Below are positions 43,164 to 54,797 of a DNA stretch of 64,000 nucleotides, one piece after another (within the stretch, counting starts at the first letter, position 1; each line of letters opens with the position of its first letter). The stretch is from Sparassis latifolia (taxonomy: Eukaryota > Basidiomycota > Agaricomycetes > Polyporales > Sparassidaceae), in NCBI GenBank assembly GCA_018466975.1, contig CM031557.1:1798001-1862000 (forward strand), in the 5' to 3' direction. The translations under genes and the position numbers were made by a program. A model generated the notes under the pieces. The model was not told the origin of the DNA. It searched no databases and saw only the letters and a program-made list of their open reading frames with translations.

Positions 43164-45638
43164 TCAGTCATAATCACACAGGCATGCTCGCCCTTCACGC
43201 AGGAGGTTCATTGCTTCCCGAGACAGCTCATACTCAGAGTTACCGGTCGATTTAAGGGCCATGATTGACTTCGGCAGCAAGGGCTTGCTATCTGGATGCA
43301 GATAGATTCTTCCATTCTCCACAGTCGGGTCATCGATCGAGTGGCTACGAAGCCACGTGAGTAAGGAGGTAGAGGTAACAGTGAGTGTACGCACAGATTT
43401 CGAACGTGCTCCTTCACTTGCGGGAGCGAACATTTACGCCCACCGATCTCGGTGCAGAGTGAGCAGCACCAGTGGCGGCGTAGCTCGTGTTTGAACCGGC
43501 GAGTGATTTGACTTTTGGCTTCGACGACCTTGACCTTTTCTGCTACATTTCCGTTTACGACCTCCCACTGGCGTTCAGAGACTCCTCCGACGTGCTTTCT
43601 CGTCCACTTGGGCTTCATCTAATGTACCAGGTCAAAAGAAGTAGCCACATTAGCTCGCCAAAGGCATACTTACCGCCAGACGCCAACTGACAACGCTTCT
43701 GGACGGAAGCGCGATAGGATTCTTCCACCAAAACCTCGCATCAAGTTCGTCCATTGCCCTCGCGGTGGTCGAGCTAAGGTCTTTGCCGCACGCTTTGACG
43801 AGCATATATGCCCGCTGAACCGGACGGGAGCAAGAGATTGAAGCGGTCGACCACGCAGCAGTGCGTGCCTCCCCGTAGACCAGCGCCTGGTATTCGTGTG
43901 CTGCATCCGGATGGTAGAAGCCGTGATAGTACTGACGCATGCAGCCGTGAGCAATGATATTAGGATAGCGTAAGACTTTGCGGCACTTGGTGCATTGGAA
44001 CCACGCTACGGCAAGATCAAAGATGTTCGTATCATCGGGAATGTCTGTGAGGCCTAGTTCTTCAGCCAACAGCAGCGTCAACTCTGCCTTGGCATTGTTC
44101 TGCCATTTCTCGACTAAGTTCGGAATCTGAGGTCGCAGCGCGAGGAAGTCATCTGGGGTAATGTTGACCGAGTCAAGAGCATCGACAAGTGCACGGAATT
44201 CCGACATCATGGCAAAGTCGACGAGATGCGGCAAATACTCGGATGCAGGCGTCCTCGGGATTCCTGCATAGTAATTGTCGATCAGATCTGAAAGAAGTGC
44301 GAGACGAGAATGCAGTCTTTCTCTGTGCTCCTCGGCAAGTCGCTGAGTTTTCAGTTTCTCCATGTAGGAGACCATCTCATCGCAAATCTTCTGCCACCCT
44401 GGAATTAATACAAATAAGTTGACTATCTCGCAGTGGCGAGAAGATGGGCGTACCGCGATCTGTAAGTGGTTTGGCCTGCCGAGCATGAGCATGGTTGGAC
44501 AACGGAGAATATTGTTTCGGCTCAAGAAAGTCGAGCTCTTCTCCCCAACCCAGGTCTCGCAGTCTGGAGACAATCCTACCAAACACTTGTGAGGCTGACG
44601 TCATAAGGAGGATACGGGTGCACATACGATTCCAAACGAGCACGCCGCACATCATCCAGTTCCGATGCTCGGGATTTGACCCTCAATTTGGTCCATTCAT
44701 TACACAACCTAGAGTACTAACGGAACTGTGTCGGTGCAGTTTGAGTGTGCGAGTCGTGCAGGGATACCTCTTTGATTTGATTTACGCGCTCAGCCTGTTC
44801 TTTGATGAGCTTCTTCTCTCCTTCTTCGTCACTAGCAACAGCCCTCCAGGACTTCACAAACGCATCAATTTGAGGGACGTGGAACAGATATAAGTAGCGG
44901 CGCCCTGGGGAGCAGTTCATATATACGCATTCCGATCATGAACATGATGCCTCACCGGAAATGTGATTCAGCACGTTCACACTGCTGGTAATTTTACTCA
45001 TTAAGCCCGTTGGAAGGCCATACGGGCTTTCAACAGTGCTATCAAGTCATCATGAGAATTTTTGTTCAGTGCTCTGCGCCACTAAATGCGTCACTTACTT
45101 CTCCTTCTTACAATCGTTGCAATATCGTACATTGAACTCCCAAATGACATTCTGAATGTTGCTTTTCAAACAACTCTGAAACAACAGAGCGTCAGAGAAT
45201 AGTGGTAGCCATATCCGGGGCACTCACATGGCAATGTGGGGAAAACGCGAGATTCGCGTATTCAGGCTCGCTCAAATAAGGAGGACAGTCTGGTACACCA
45301 TCCACATTCTTCCTGGCTGCCTTCCACAGATGAGCAGACGTGCGGGTCATGAGCAATGCCCGGAAAGCCTTGCTCGTCCTTGCCAAGTTCAGTAGATCCC
45401 GAGGGTTCAAATGGCTGATTATCTGCACACCGACTGTTCGGTTATGATACTGTGATAATGATATAGAGTAGATTCGTGTTCTGACCTCAAGAACAATGTC
45501 GAGAGGCATGTTGGGCATGTCTTTCAGGCCACCCCTTCTACCGCGCAGCGCGCGACGTGCTGATTGCGGCGCAGCAGCGACTTCACGTGCGGCATTGGAA
45601 GGTGTGGCTTCGCTCTTCTTGGCCTTCTTCAGAGGCAT
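43164..45638 (-). CDS. F-box domain protein
   Basis: Probable substrate receptor of an SCF ubiquitin ligase. The ATG at 45638 starts a basic tail (MPLKKAKKSEATPSNAAREV). The F-box follows: DMPNMPLDIVLE, then IISHLNPRDLLNLARTSKAF and RALLMTRTSAHLWKAARKN, with an intron inside the box. About ten exons follow. They include CPPYLSEPEYANLAFSPHCH, NVIWEFNVRYCNDCKKEK, RRYLYLFHVPQIDAFVKSW, a charged helical stretch, and GWQKICDEMVSYMEKLKTQR. A Cys/His cluster (WFQCTKCRKVLRYPNIIAHG) may bind zinc, and a second is HWCCSLCTEIGGRKCSLPQV. The end reads ACLCDYD. Large families of F-box proteins with such Cys-rich C-terminal halves occur in Agaricomycetes; substrates are unknown. Exons connect in frame by GT-AG rules and no break is seen. 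Confidence 0.82.
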
Positions 45639-46207
45639 ACTATGAAATGGTAGAAAGAGACGCGGATACGACGATGATAACCCCGTGCGAGGAGCGCGAC
45701 TTGGCGGCTAGGCGCCCGGCGAAGTCCGACCCAGCCTCGATTCCGTCTCGTCTGCAAGGCCTCCACGAGAGCAGGCCAGAGATGCGACCCGGGTCTACCA
45801 AGGTTTTGTTGACAGTTATATACTTAGTGAGTCTAGTAAAGATCTCGCGATGTAGGATATGCAGCTGAGAAAATTACAGTATCGCTCTTGGACTCAGAGT
45901 ACCTACGACTCGACCGTTTGTCACAAGTAAAGTGCTGGTAAATTATGGAGATGGACAAATGTGCGCTATTACTATAAAATTTGTGTAGAATGAAAAGTAG
46001 ACCGGAAACATTGAGCTCAGCGCACAACCCTGATGGACGATGGGTGGGATACGCATTGATAGTAGGGGACTTCGTTAAATCCCATAACACCCGCTGAACT
46101 TGAATTCGCCTGTCTCAGACCATCGGACGGTCACATCACTGGTGATGCCGACAACGTTATACCTGTCAAATAAAGAGGAGATTGTCAATCATTATCGCCG
46201 GTTTCGA
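45639..46207. other. Intergenic, F-box gene upstream region
   Basis: About 570 bp between the F-box start and the stop of the next minus-strand gene. No gene or RNA supported. AT-rich from about 45830 to 46000. Confidence 0.55.
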
Positions 46208-46805
46208 TCAAAGAAGACTCGAATACATCTTGGATGCAGTCACTGTGCCGATTCGGGACTCGAACTCGTCCTTGGTAAATTTCTTCATCTTCCAAGTGGG
46301 AGGACCACCCAGCGTCATGAGGCAGCCGAAGACTGCTGGGTCCGGGCATATGCCATCGTAGACCCACTTCGCCGTACCCGTCTTGCACGAAGGTCTCCAC
46401 TATGCAAAATTGTCGCGCAGTGTGAGAAAAAGATAACGCATGAAAGGTTGATGAAACTCACCCCCATTTGCTTCTTGATTCCACTGTTCGCAGCTTTCCT
46501 GACCTTCTCAGCAGCTACTTCCAGCTCCTCCGAGCTCTTCGAGCTTGAAGCGCTAGCGTTCGTGCTCGAGCCTGCAGACACCGCAGACACTTCCTCTTCC
46601 AGCGCTCTCGCATACTGCGAGAGTTCTACGAGCAATTTCCGAACCGCATCATCGTCCTCGGCAACGGGATAGTCGTCCGGGTTGCCAAGGATAGCGTCGA
46701 CGAGTGCAGTGGCTGACGCATGGGTAGTGTTCGTCTTCGCTTTCTTGGATGTATTCCTGGTTTACGAGTCGGATTTTCGCTTTTTGTGGCAGTGGGCGTG
46801 GACAT
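46208..46805 (-). CDS. Unknown protein, start exon out of frame
   Basis: Family not recognised, though the C-terminal half looks conserved. The ATG at 46805 reads MSTPTATKSENPTRK, but the main frame begins only downstream: KTNTTHASATALVDAILGN, DDYPVAEDDDAVRKLLVEL, SQYARALEEEVSAV, then an acidic helical piece ending NSGIKKQMG. An intron (GTGAGT...GCATAG) leads to the last exon, WRPSCKTGTAKWVYDGICPD, VFGCLMTLGGPPTWKMKKF and DEFESRIGTVTASKMYSSLL. The first piece and the main frame are offset by one missing base, or by a GTAAAC...AAAG intron of only 26 nt, near 46745-46770. No ATG lies in the main frame upstream. The Cys/Trp/Gly-rich last exon (about 65 residues) may be a small compact domain. 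Location and role unknown. Confidence 0.55.
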
Positions 46806-47503
46806 CTTGTTTTTCCGAGGTGATGCGCAGGTTATTGGGAACTGCCGTACTTTGACAGATGGCTCGAAGAATTCTCGCTGGCGCCGTGGCTCTATAGCGC
46901 GTATCGTCACATCACATGATCTGTAACGTTTTCGTGACCGGAGGGCCACAATTAACTATTTCGAGAAATGACTTGATAACTCAGCATCTGCTAACCAGTA
47001 GGATCATGCAGTATGTCTATGTTACTATATGAAATCTTTACTGCGAACGCACTGAGTCTCTGATCCCGCATACAGTACTGTACTAGTATTGAGCCGCTTA
47101 CCGACGCTAGCGCTCATAAAAATAGAGCGGAAAAAGGGCGTCAGAGGTGTCCCGGGAGGGATCTTTAACGGCTGGGACGGAAAGCTTTCAAGACGAGTTG
47201 ACGAGTTGAATAGCGCAGGATGCTGACGCTGACGATAAGTACTTGCAGGCAGTACTTGCTCTCGAAATTCTTAACCCGATCTTGCGACAAGATAAGGCCA
47301 AACTGACCCGTAGCTCACAGTTCGTTCGGGCCAGCATCCAGGAACAGAAGAATAGACCGTGACGAGGCAGCCAGTATCTTTGTAAACTCCTGGGGTTTTG
47401 GATTGAACATAACAAGTAAAATGCGCCCGAGAAATACTACTGATATTGTGTCATGCTCCGGAAAGTACAAGTTCTGCTGACCTTGAAATGTGGCACCGCT
47501 GGT
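46806..47503. other. Intergenic, 3' region of A-T-R reductase
   Basis: About 700 bp. CTATAGAG on the minus strand at about 46890 is a possible weak TATA for the preceding gene. Otherwise nothing is recognised. Confidence 0.5.
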
Positions 47504-50500
47504 CTATGCGATGAATTTCTTGCTCCTCCAATACCTGATCCATGCCTTAGCGTCTTCCTCTCCGAGAGGTTGCAGAGAGTCCAACGCGGGACTGATGCTC
47601 TGTGCCTTGGCTGTCTCGAACACAGGCAGCCCACCCACCTCAATCTCGCCTTCCTTCGCGTCTTTCGCGTGGTTCTCGAACGCCGTTAAGCTCTGGAAAT
47701 ACTCCAGAAGTTTGATCGCAGGCTAGAGGGGCATCGCTTGTAGCCTGATCGTGACAACTACCAATGAACTCAACTCACGATATTATCTAGGTCTTTCGCG
47801 GAGGCATCCTCGGCCGTGCTCTCCAGCTTGCTGACCCAATCCTCCAGCGGTACGACGGGTAAATTCAGGCCTAGCTCATTGTTAACTGCGCTCAGGATCT
47901 GGGGCCATAGAACAGGACGAGGATGCACAACATTGATGCACTCGGGGGGTTGCGGGTGGAGGATGGCATCGACCGTCGCACGAGCGACGGCATCCATTGG
48001 GACCCACGACACCACCTGCGCAGACGTGATGAGTACCTTCTTGACTGAAAATAGCAAAATACCCAACGTACGCCTTCCAACGTAGGCAAGCATCCTAACC
48101 CGATGCTGGACTTGATGAGGCTCGGGACCCAATCGGACGTGTTCCAAGCACCACTCTCCGCCGACCCGCTGATCTGACCAATTCGCAAAGTTACCGCGTT
48201 CATGCCTGTCTTACTCGCATTGGAGAGTACCTATACATACAAGAGTCAATTAATATGCCTCCTGCACAACATCAAAATTGCGCACCTCTTCCACCACGAA
48301 TTTCGACATTCCGTAACCGTGGCCCAACGCAAGCGACGGGTCCTTCAGTGATGACTCTGGGACGGGCCCACGGCCTCCCGAAGGGCGCCATGCTTGGGCA
48401 ATGGACACGGACGACGTGAAGAGGAAACGAGCGCCAGGTGCAAGGCCCGCGAGCCGAACGGCGGCACTAACGTGGGGCTCGAAGGAGGCGAGTACAAGGT
48501 TGAAGTCAACTCTCCATGCGTTGTGGACGATGTGAGTCACAGACTTTTGCAGCTGCGAAGAATCAAGAAGAGTGCTTAGCAGAAGGCTCATTTAGTGTTG
48601 CACTGAGCAAGCGTACCTTGTCCAAAACGGCAGGGTCCAGTCCGAGGTCTTCACGCATGAGATCCCCACTGAGCAGCACAAGCTTCGGATCGGCGAGAAG
48701 CTTCACCGGTAAATGTGATCCCTCGAACGCTGCGCGCTGGCGGTCCGCGATGTTTATACCGCGATTATGCGCATACACGCATGCAATATGCGGATTGACG
48801 ATTAGTTCAGCTAGGATGTGGGCACCGAGATTTCCCGTGGTACCAGTGACGAGCACCACTGCGCCCTCAACTGGCTCATCGCCGATTGTGCGCGACGCCT
48901 GCGGGAGTAATGCAGTATACTTGCTGATCATGGCATTGATTTCGTGAACTGGATCTTGAGACGCAGATTTTGTGCTGGGGTCAATAAGCTGAGCAACAGC
49001 AGTAGAGAGCGAGGCGAGAGTCGGATGAGTGAAGACGAAGTTGGGCAGCACTTCCTGAGCGGCTGCATTGGCACTGGCATCTGACGAACTGCGCAGAGCA
49101 CCGATGATGCGATTACGCAGAAATGTTGCGCCGAGACTGATACGACCGGCGGCTATCAGCGTATAGATCGACAAGACATGGAATACCTACCTGTCGAAGC
49201 CCCGTTCAAACAGATCATCAGTTGGCGCAGGCGCTTTCCTGCCGCTGATGGAGGCGGCGTGTTCTGTGAGCCATGCTTGTATATCGCTTGCAGCCCAAGA
49301 ACGGGGCGGGGCGATCCCATGTGAGTCCTTGCTATCCTCGACGGTTGCATATCTGCAACGATGACAGCCTCAGCGAACTGTAATTCCTGAGGTATGAGTG
49401 TACTCACAATTCTTTAATATCTGCGGCATATAGCTTCAGAGTCATTTTACGTTGGATGGTTCCCTTCGCCGCCCGAATGACTGGTCTTGCGGGGTCCGCC
49501 ACTAGGATCATCTCCTTGTAAATGCGGCCGAAGCCAGGAGCCCGACTATTGGCCTCCTCGATCTGCAACCTACACAAAAAATCATTGCCAGTTTGAATAA
49601 CAGAAGCACACGGAAGTAGATGCCACACATCTACCCACCAAATAGCGTTTCTGAACTCCGCGATAGAATGCTCGTTGCCAGGTTCAACCGCATACTCGGG
49701 CTTTGGCTCGACCAAGACGCCAGGCTGCAGATGACCACGACCGAACATGAGTACTCCTGAAATCATACGATGGGCCCCAATGTGCCCCTCCTGAGGAATC
49801 GGAACGATCTTCTCTCCCGATCCGAGGACGATCACGTCGTCCGTACGACCAACCCTGGACGAATTGAATGACATCAATTGATGATCCACAAAGACATAAC
49901 GAGGTATACCTACACACGCCAGAGTCCAGGCTTGCTCGGATGTGGCAGCCAGAGATCCGAGGTCGCATATCCATGTTCGCCGTTTGGAAGATTTTCCACA
50001 CTGGGCTGGTGAGTGGGACAGGTCTAGGTACGATAAAAAGAGCGGCGCGTCAGGATGAGTTAGATGTGCACTTAGCGCGTGACGGTGAACACCTACTAGT
50101 AGTTGTAGCTCGTAAGTGCCATCTTCTTGCGGAGCCCAACGAGGGTTGCACTGTGGGGGAAATTGCATCCACCCCCAGTCGTCGCGCGTCTTCTTCGACC
50201 CGGATGCAGGCTCATCTACATCCGTATCTAATAGACAAGTCAAAGTACCGAATTCTGTGGCTCCATAGACAGAGAAAAACGGTACACCCGCAGCGATAAG
50301 TTTTCGCCCAGTCGCCGTAGAAATAGGGCCTCCGGCGGACATCTGGAAGCCGAAGCGAAGACGGTCTTTTAGACTAGGAGAAAACAGCTCAAAAAAGGGA
50401 GACAACATACCACGGCACGCAGCGATGCCAGGAACTTAACATCTTCATCGTGCTGTGACCAGGCCTGCCAAGAAGGATTCTGATGGGAAAGATGAACATA

Positions 50501-51419
50501 CCGCGGCAGAAGTACCGAAGCTCACCTCAACGAACGTGGGTACACTGACGATGGCAGTTGCCTGTGTCTGGCGCACCGCCTCAATAGTATTTTCCGGAGT
50601 AGGCACCACAGCCGGTGCGGGTGCACGAGGCGCAAAAATGCAAGTGGGCTCGCCAGAGGCAAGAGGGCATAGTACCTGGTGCGTGAGACCCATGGTATGA
50701 AACGGAGGGAGCGCCATGCCTCCCCATCGGAGGCTGCGAACTCGAGCCACGGAAACAACAGGAAGGTTGACCCAATGCAGGAGAGTGATGTCTGTCTGCG
50801 GAATAGGCTTCGGGAATCCTGTGGATCCCGATGAGTGCAGATATAGGACTATGTCAGAACGAGCGGGCGGTTGTGCCGGTGCAGGATATGAACTGGGAAC
50901 AGCTGCTCCAGCGGTACTCCCAAAAGCAGGAAAGATGTCAGAAAGGGTAGGAAGGGCATCGACCTGCAGCTCGTATCCTTCAGAAACAGACGCGCGAACA
51001 GCTTCACTGAGCGGGGAAAGAGATGGTTGCGATACCACACGATGACAACATGTCCTCTCGAGCATATTGGCGATAGCGGGCGCAGAGTTACGAGGGGACA
51101 TCGGGAAAGGCACAAGCCCTGCGCGCATGATGCCTACCACGAGTGCATGGTAGAGCAAAGTGTCGCAAGTGACCACCACCGCAACGACTGCGCGATCCGG
51201 TCCCGCACGACCAGGACGAAACGCATGGGCGATGCGATGGGTTGCATGCGCAAATTCTAAGTAGGAGACGGAAGCAGGTTTGACAGCGGTAGGATCAGCG
51301 GAGGGGTAGAAGAAGAAGGGAAGGTTAGGGTTTTGCTCGGCATGAAAATCAAGAAAGCCAGGGAGGACAGTGATGCTACCGTCAAGAGGAGGGAGAGCGC
51401 GTCCGTTGGAGATAGACAT
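47504..51419 (-). CDS. Adenylation-thiolation-reductase (NRPS-like carboxylate reductase)
   Basis: Single-module enzyme that activates a carboxylic acid with ATP, loads it on a phosphopantetheine arm and releases it by NADPH reduction, normally to an aldehyde. The ATG at 51419 gives MSISNGRALPPLDGSITVLP. Adenylation domain: LYLHSSGSTGFPKPI (A3, about 50800-50850), LRAVMSAGGPISTATGRKL made by splicing, FFSVYGATEFGTL (A5), RTDDVIVLGSGEKIVPI. Thiolation domain: DDLFERGFDSLGATFLRNR; the attachment Ser codon is split by an intron at about 49130-49195. Reductase domain: VVLVTGTTGNLGAHILAEL (NADPH-binding loop), FLFTSSVSIAQAW, then YGMSK with the catalytic Tyr/Lys, then VSWVPMDAVARATVDAIL. It ends WIRYWRSKKFIA. 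About 1,050 residues, as in basidiomycete aryl-acid reductases, and shorter than Lys2. The substrate is not predictable by eye. No condensation domain and no other biosynthetic gene next to it. Confidence 0.9.
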
Positions 51420-53228
51420 GGTGAGTGTTGTTGGACTGTGTGAACAGCAAAGATGATGGGCTACGAAGTCCAATCAGAGTAGAGCATATATATGCAGCGT
51501 TCCCACAGCGTCTAGATTCAAAGTCCACTGTTTCGAATACCTGCCAATTCGGAGCCTGTTCGTCCGATTCAGATTGCATGAAGAACCAACCATACAAGAA
51601 CACACTGACCCTCGTCATGGACCGCTTATGCACTGACATGCTTCTGTGCTCGCCTGACGTACAATGCCGTGAAGATGCGCTTCTGCCGCAGCGGTCGCAC
51701 CTTAGGATGATCCGCCACATTCCGCTCCTGGCTTTCCGAACGGACCGAGTTTCGACAACGTTCCGTAGCTTCGCATGGAACACAAGTACCACAGACATGG
51801 ATGTAGCAGTAATGTCTGATTTGGTAGATAAGCCCTGGCAACCACTTGGAAGCAGGGCCTAGCTGGATACACCCTCCCGGGACGTATAACGCCCGACCAT
51901 CCGGACGATCACCACTCTCCAGCGCCGGACGGGCAGGCTGCGGATGAGCGATTGATGTACGATGGGTTTGAAGTGTGTGTGAGAAGCAGGTGTGACCGCC
52001 TTACTCACATGTCCGTCGAGTCATCTAGCAAGATACTGGATTTCCATGCAACGAATGGATAATCACGAATATCAGATCAGAACGCAGATGCAGAGAGTAT
52101 ATCAGCGTTGTGAGACACGCACCGCGGTGGTTTTGCGTATCGTTATCAAGTCGGAGCGATCGCACAATGACTGCGAACCCAGCGAAAAAGGCTGCCTACG
52201 GCATGTAGGAGACGGAAGCACACCCGGGTCATGAGGCGATATCCATTGGTCAGTAGGTACAATCAGCGAGGTGGATTCGCGAAGACACTGAAGCACGACT
52301 TCTCCATGGCTTTCCGAGCGATTGACATACGGCATGATAAGCAGCTGCAGTCTATCAGTTCGTCACAGTACCGTGCACCTATCGTGAGCCGCCAGCCAGC
52401 CTTGCTCCTCTCAAAGCCGCCCTGCGCTACGACTTCTTCGAAGGAATGCATTCGTATTCGGAAAATTTCCAATGAATAGAGTGTATTTGCAGCGAAAATC
52501 AATCTGAGGTCCGAGCTATCACAGTCGCTACCGATGCAATGGCGAACATGTTCTGGCAAACGAAAGCGCAGTTCAGTACTTCAGTAACAAATCGGTCGCA
52601 AAAAAGACGAGGACCAGTTGTCTCGGCCGACAACCGGGGATCGAATCCGCCATCGGACAAAGAAGAGCCTGAGATCGGAGAACGCGTTCGTCGAAGTTGC
52701 ACCCTCAAAGATGTTTGGCACAACGGTTGCAATTGGAACGGATCATCGGCGCACATGGTTGGGTCCAGCAAGCTCTCTCTCGGACGTGAGGCTGACATTG
52801 AGCGCGTCAAACTGTTTTTACAGTGCGTACCACGGAAGAAGAACAACGGAAGAACAAGTCCACCCTACACAGAAGGGTATTTTTGACAGCGGAGCGCCAG
52901 AAGGCAACGTCGGAGGAAGCTCCACACGATGGTCTACCAAGTTCACGGCCTGAGGCCTGAAGGCCTGACAGCCTAGAGCTTGAGAACACCGTAAAATTCT
53001 TGTACTTCCAGAAAGTGGAAAAACGTGGAGTCCGATGCAATGTTCTTCGCAAGAAACGAACAACGGCATCCACAGCAGTAACGGCAATCGGTAACCGGCA
53101 TAACCTGTGGAACAGAATGACGTCCTCATCGCAAGAATGGTTAGGAAATCAACATCACTATACAAGAGTACGGCGTAGACAACATCGATAGAGCGAAAAC
53201 ATTGAAGTACAGTCCCAGGAAACCCTTC
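51420..53228. other. Intergenic with TATA box of reductase gene
   Basis: A minus-strand TATATATG (51486-51493) lies about 70 nt upstream of the A-T-R reductase start. The remaining 1.7 kb has overlapping frames up to 145 codons, with no domain or splice support. Confidence 0.5.
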
Positions 53229-54797
53229 CTACGAATCCACGTCCATGTGCGTGCTCGCTCCCTCCACTGGCCCGTCCTCATCCCCAGGCTTGCCCTCCAC
53301 ATGATTTTCGACGGCGCCATTCGCATTCACGGAGCGCCCAACCGGGGAGGCGAACGGATGCAACAGGTCAGGCTGCGGAAGCGGTGTTGGGGTTTTCGGC
53401 GGACTCTTGGAGCCTCCCCGTGCTTGCCTCACCGCTCGCGCAGAAGGGTTAAAGTGGCCGCACTTCGGGCAGACGTATTCTGCAGCCAATGAGGATCGGA
53501 ACATGGCTCAAAAGTATGTGGACACTCACGTGTGTCCTCCCACACGCTCTCCTTTACGAGGCCGTTGTGCGCGAAGCACTTATGGCATATCAAAGCATAG
53601 CGCGAAGCAGCTCCAGTCGCTGTCTCCCCGTCGTCGCCCAAAATCGCGTCCGCGAGCTTATCATACCACTGCTTGCGCGGTGGAGGCAATGGACGCTGCG
53701 GGGATGCTACAATGACCGTAAGTTAGTCAAGACAGATATGCGCATGAAGGGAGGACGTACGCGAAAGGTATTGTTGCGAATTTGGGGACGCTGGCGGTGG
53801 CATTGGGGTCTGAACATTCAAGTGCTGCTGTGGACGCTGAGGCGTAACGGGAGGCGCCTGCGAAGGTATGCGTCGCCGCATGGTTTGGGGGCTACCCGAC
53901 ACTCCAGATGCGGAGCCATCATCGTAACGTTCGATGAGGTTCCGTGTACTGTAGTAGTTCGTCTTCTTCTTGATCTCTTCAATCTTGTCCCGTCGCCGTT
54001 TACGCAGCGCCACCAGGGCCTTCTCTACATGAACAGATGAAGAAAAATTATTCAGTTAATTTCATACAGAGAAATAGCCGAGGGATTGACGGGGAGAGAC
54101 CGCCGTTGAAAAAAAAGCTACAGGAGTCGGTGGCGACATCATTCTACACGCGGACCGTAACATGTCGACGTTGAAAACTGGTCGGTCGATATCCAAAGGT
54201 TCAACCCACTGGACCGTATACCGTACAAGAAACAATAATATGTCTCGCGTGATGTGGCAGGTGACCGGAAGACAATGACCAGTTCCTCCCGCTTGGAATA
54301 GCACGATATAACAACATGATTCATCGGAACTCACCTTCAGTATCTCCCGTACGGGTGTACCATATCTGCACAATACGGCGCACGAATAATATTCTGACAG
54401 GGAGCCGTCAGACGCGCCATCATTCACGTACAAAGCGGAACACGCGACATACACGATGGGGCCCACGAATACTGGAAACGCCTTCACAGCCTTCTCAAAC
54501 TTGCTGTTCCTGTGGTGCCCGCTGAGGTTCGGCAGGAGGTCGGTGTACCACAACCACAGGCTGCCATACGCCGCCCAAAGCGCTATGGCGTATATTGAAA
54601 ACAGGAGCGTCGAGCGTCGTTCCCGCAGACGGATCTCGGACAGACGTGTTTCCCGCTTCTGGATGTCGAGCACAAGTTTCTCTAGGATTTGCTCGTCGTC
54701 ACCGGGTGCTCTCTGCGGCCAAGCGTAAGGGAGTGCTCATTGGCGGTCATTCAACTGTGCGGCTTACCCTCCCAAAGAAACGAGCAATAAACGACAT
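53229..54797 (-). CDS. LNP1: Lunapark homologue, ER junction protein
   Basis: Stabilises three-way junctions of the tubular endoplasmic reticulum, opposing Sey1/atlastin-type fusion. The ATG at 54797 gives MSFIARFFGR. After a GTAAGC...CCGCAG intron comes RAPGDDEQILEKLVLDIQKR and ETRLSEIRLRERRSTLL (coiled coil). Transmembrane segment 1 is FSIYAIALWAAYGSLWLWY. Segment 2, FVGPIVVILFVRRIVQIWY, is assembled by splicing. Next is the basic coiled coil ALRKRRRDKIEEIKKKTNYY and STRNLIERYDDG, then a Pro/Gln-rich linker. The zinc finger has CxxC pairs in ALICHKCFAHNGLVKESVW and YVCPKCGHFNPSAR; all four Cys are kept. The tail is acidic and ends MDVDS. An ATG nearer the coiled coil (about 54736) is out of frame, so the upstream exon decides the start. 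The domain order is complete for the family. Confidence 0.93.

Noticed and set aside
52560..52660. Possible tRNA because of GGATCGAATCC, a B-box-like sequence
   Set aside because: The surrounding bases do not form the T-arm or acceptor stem, and no matching A box lies at the right distance.
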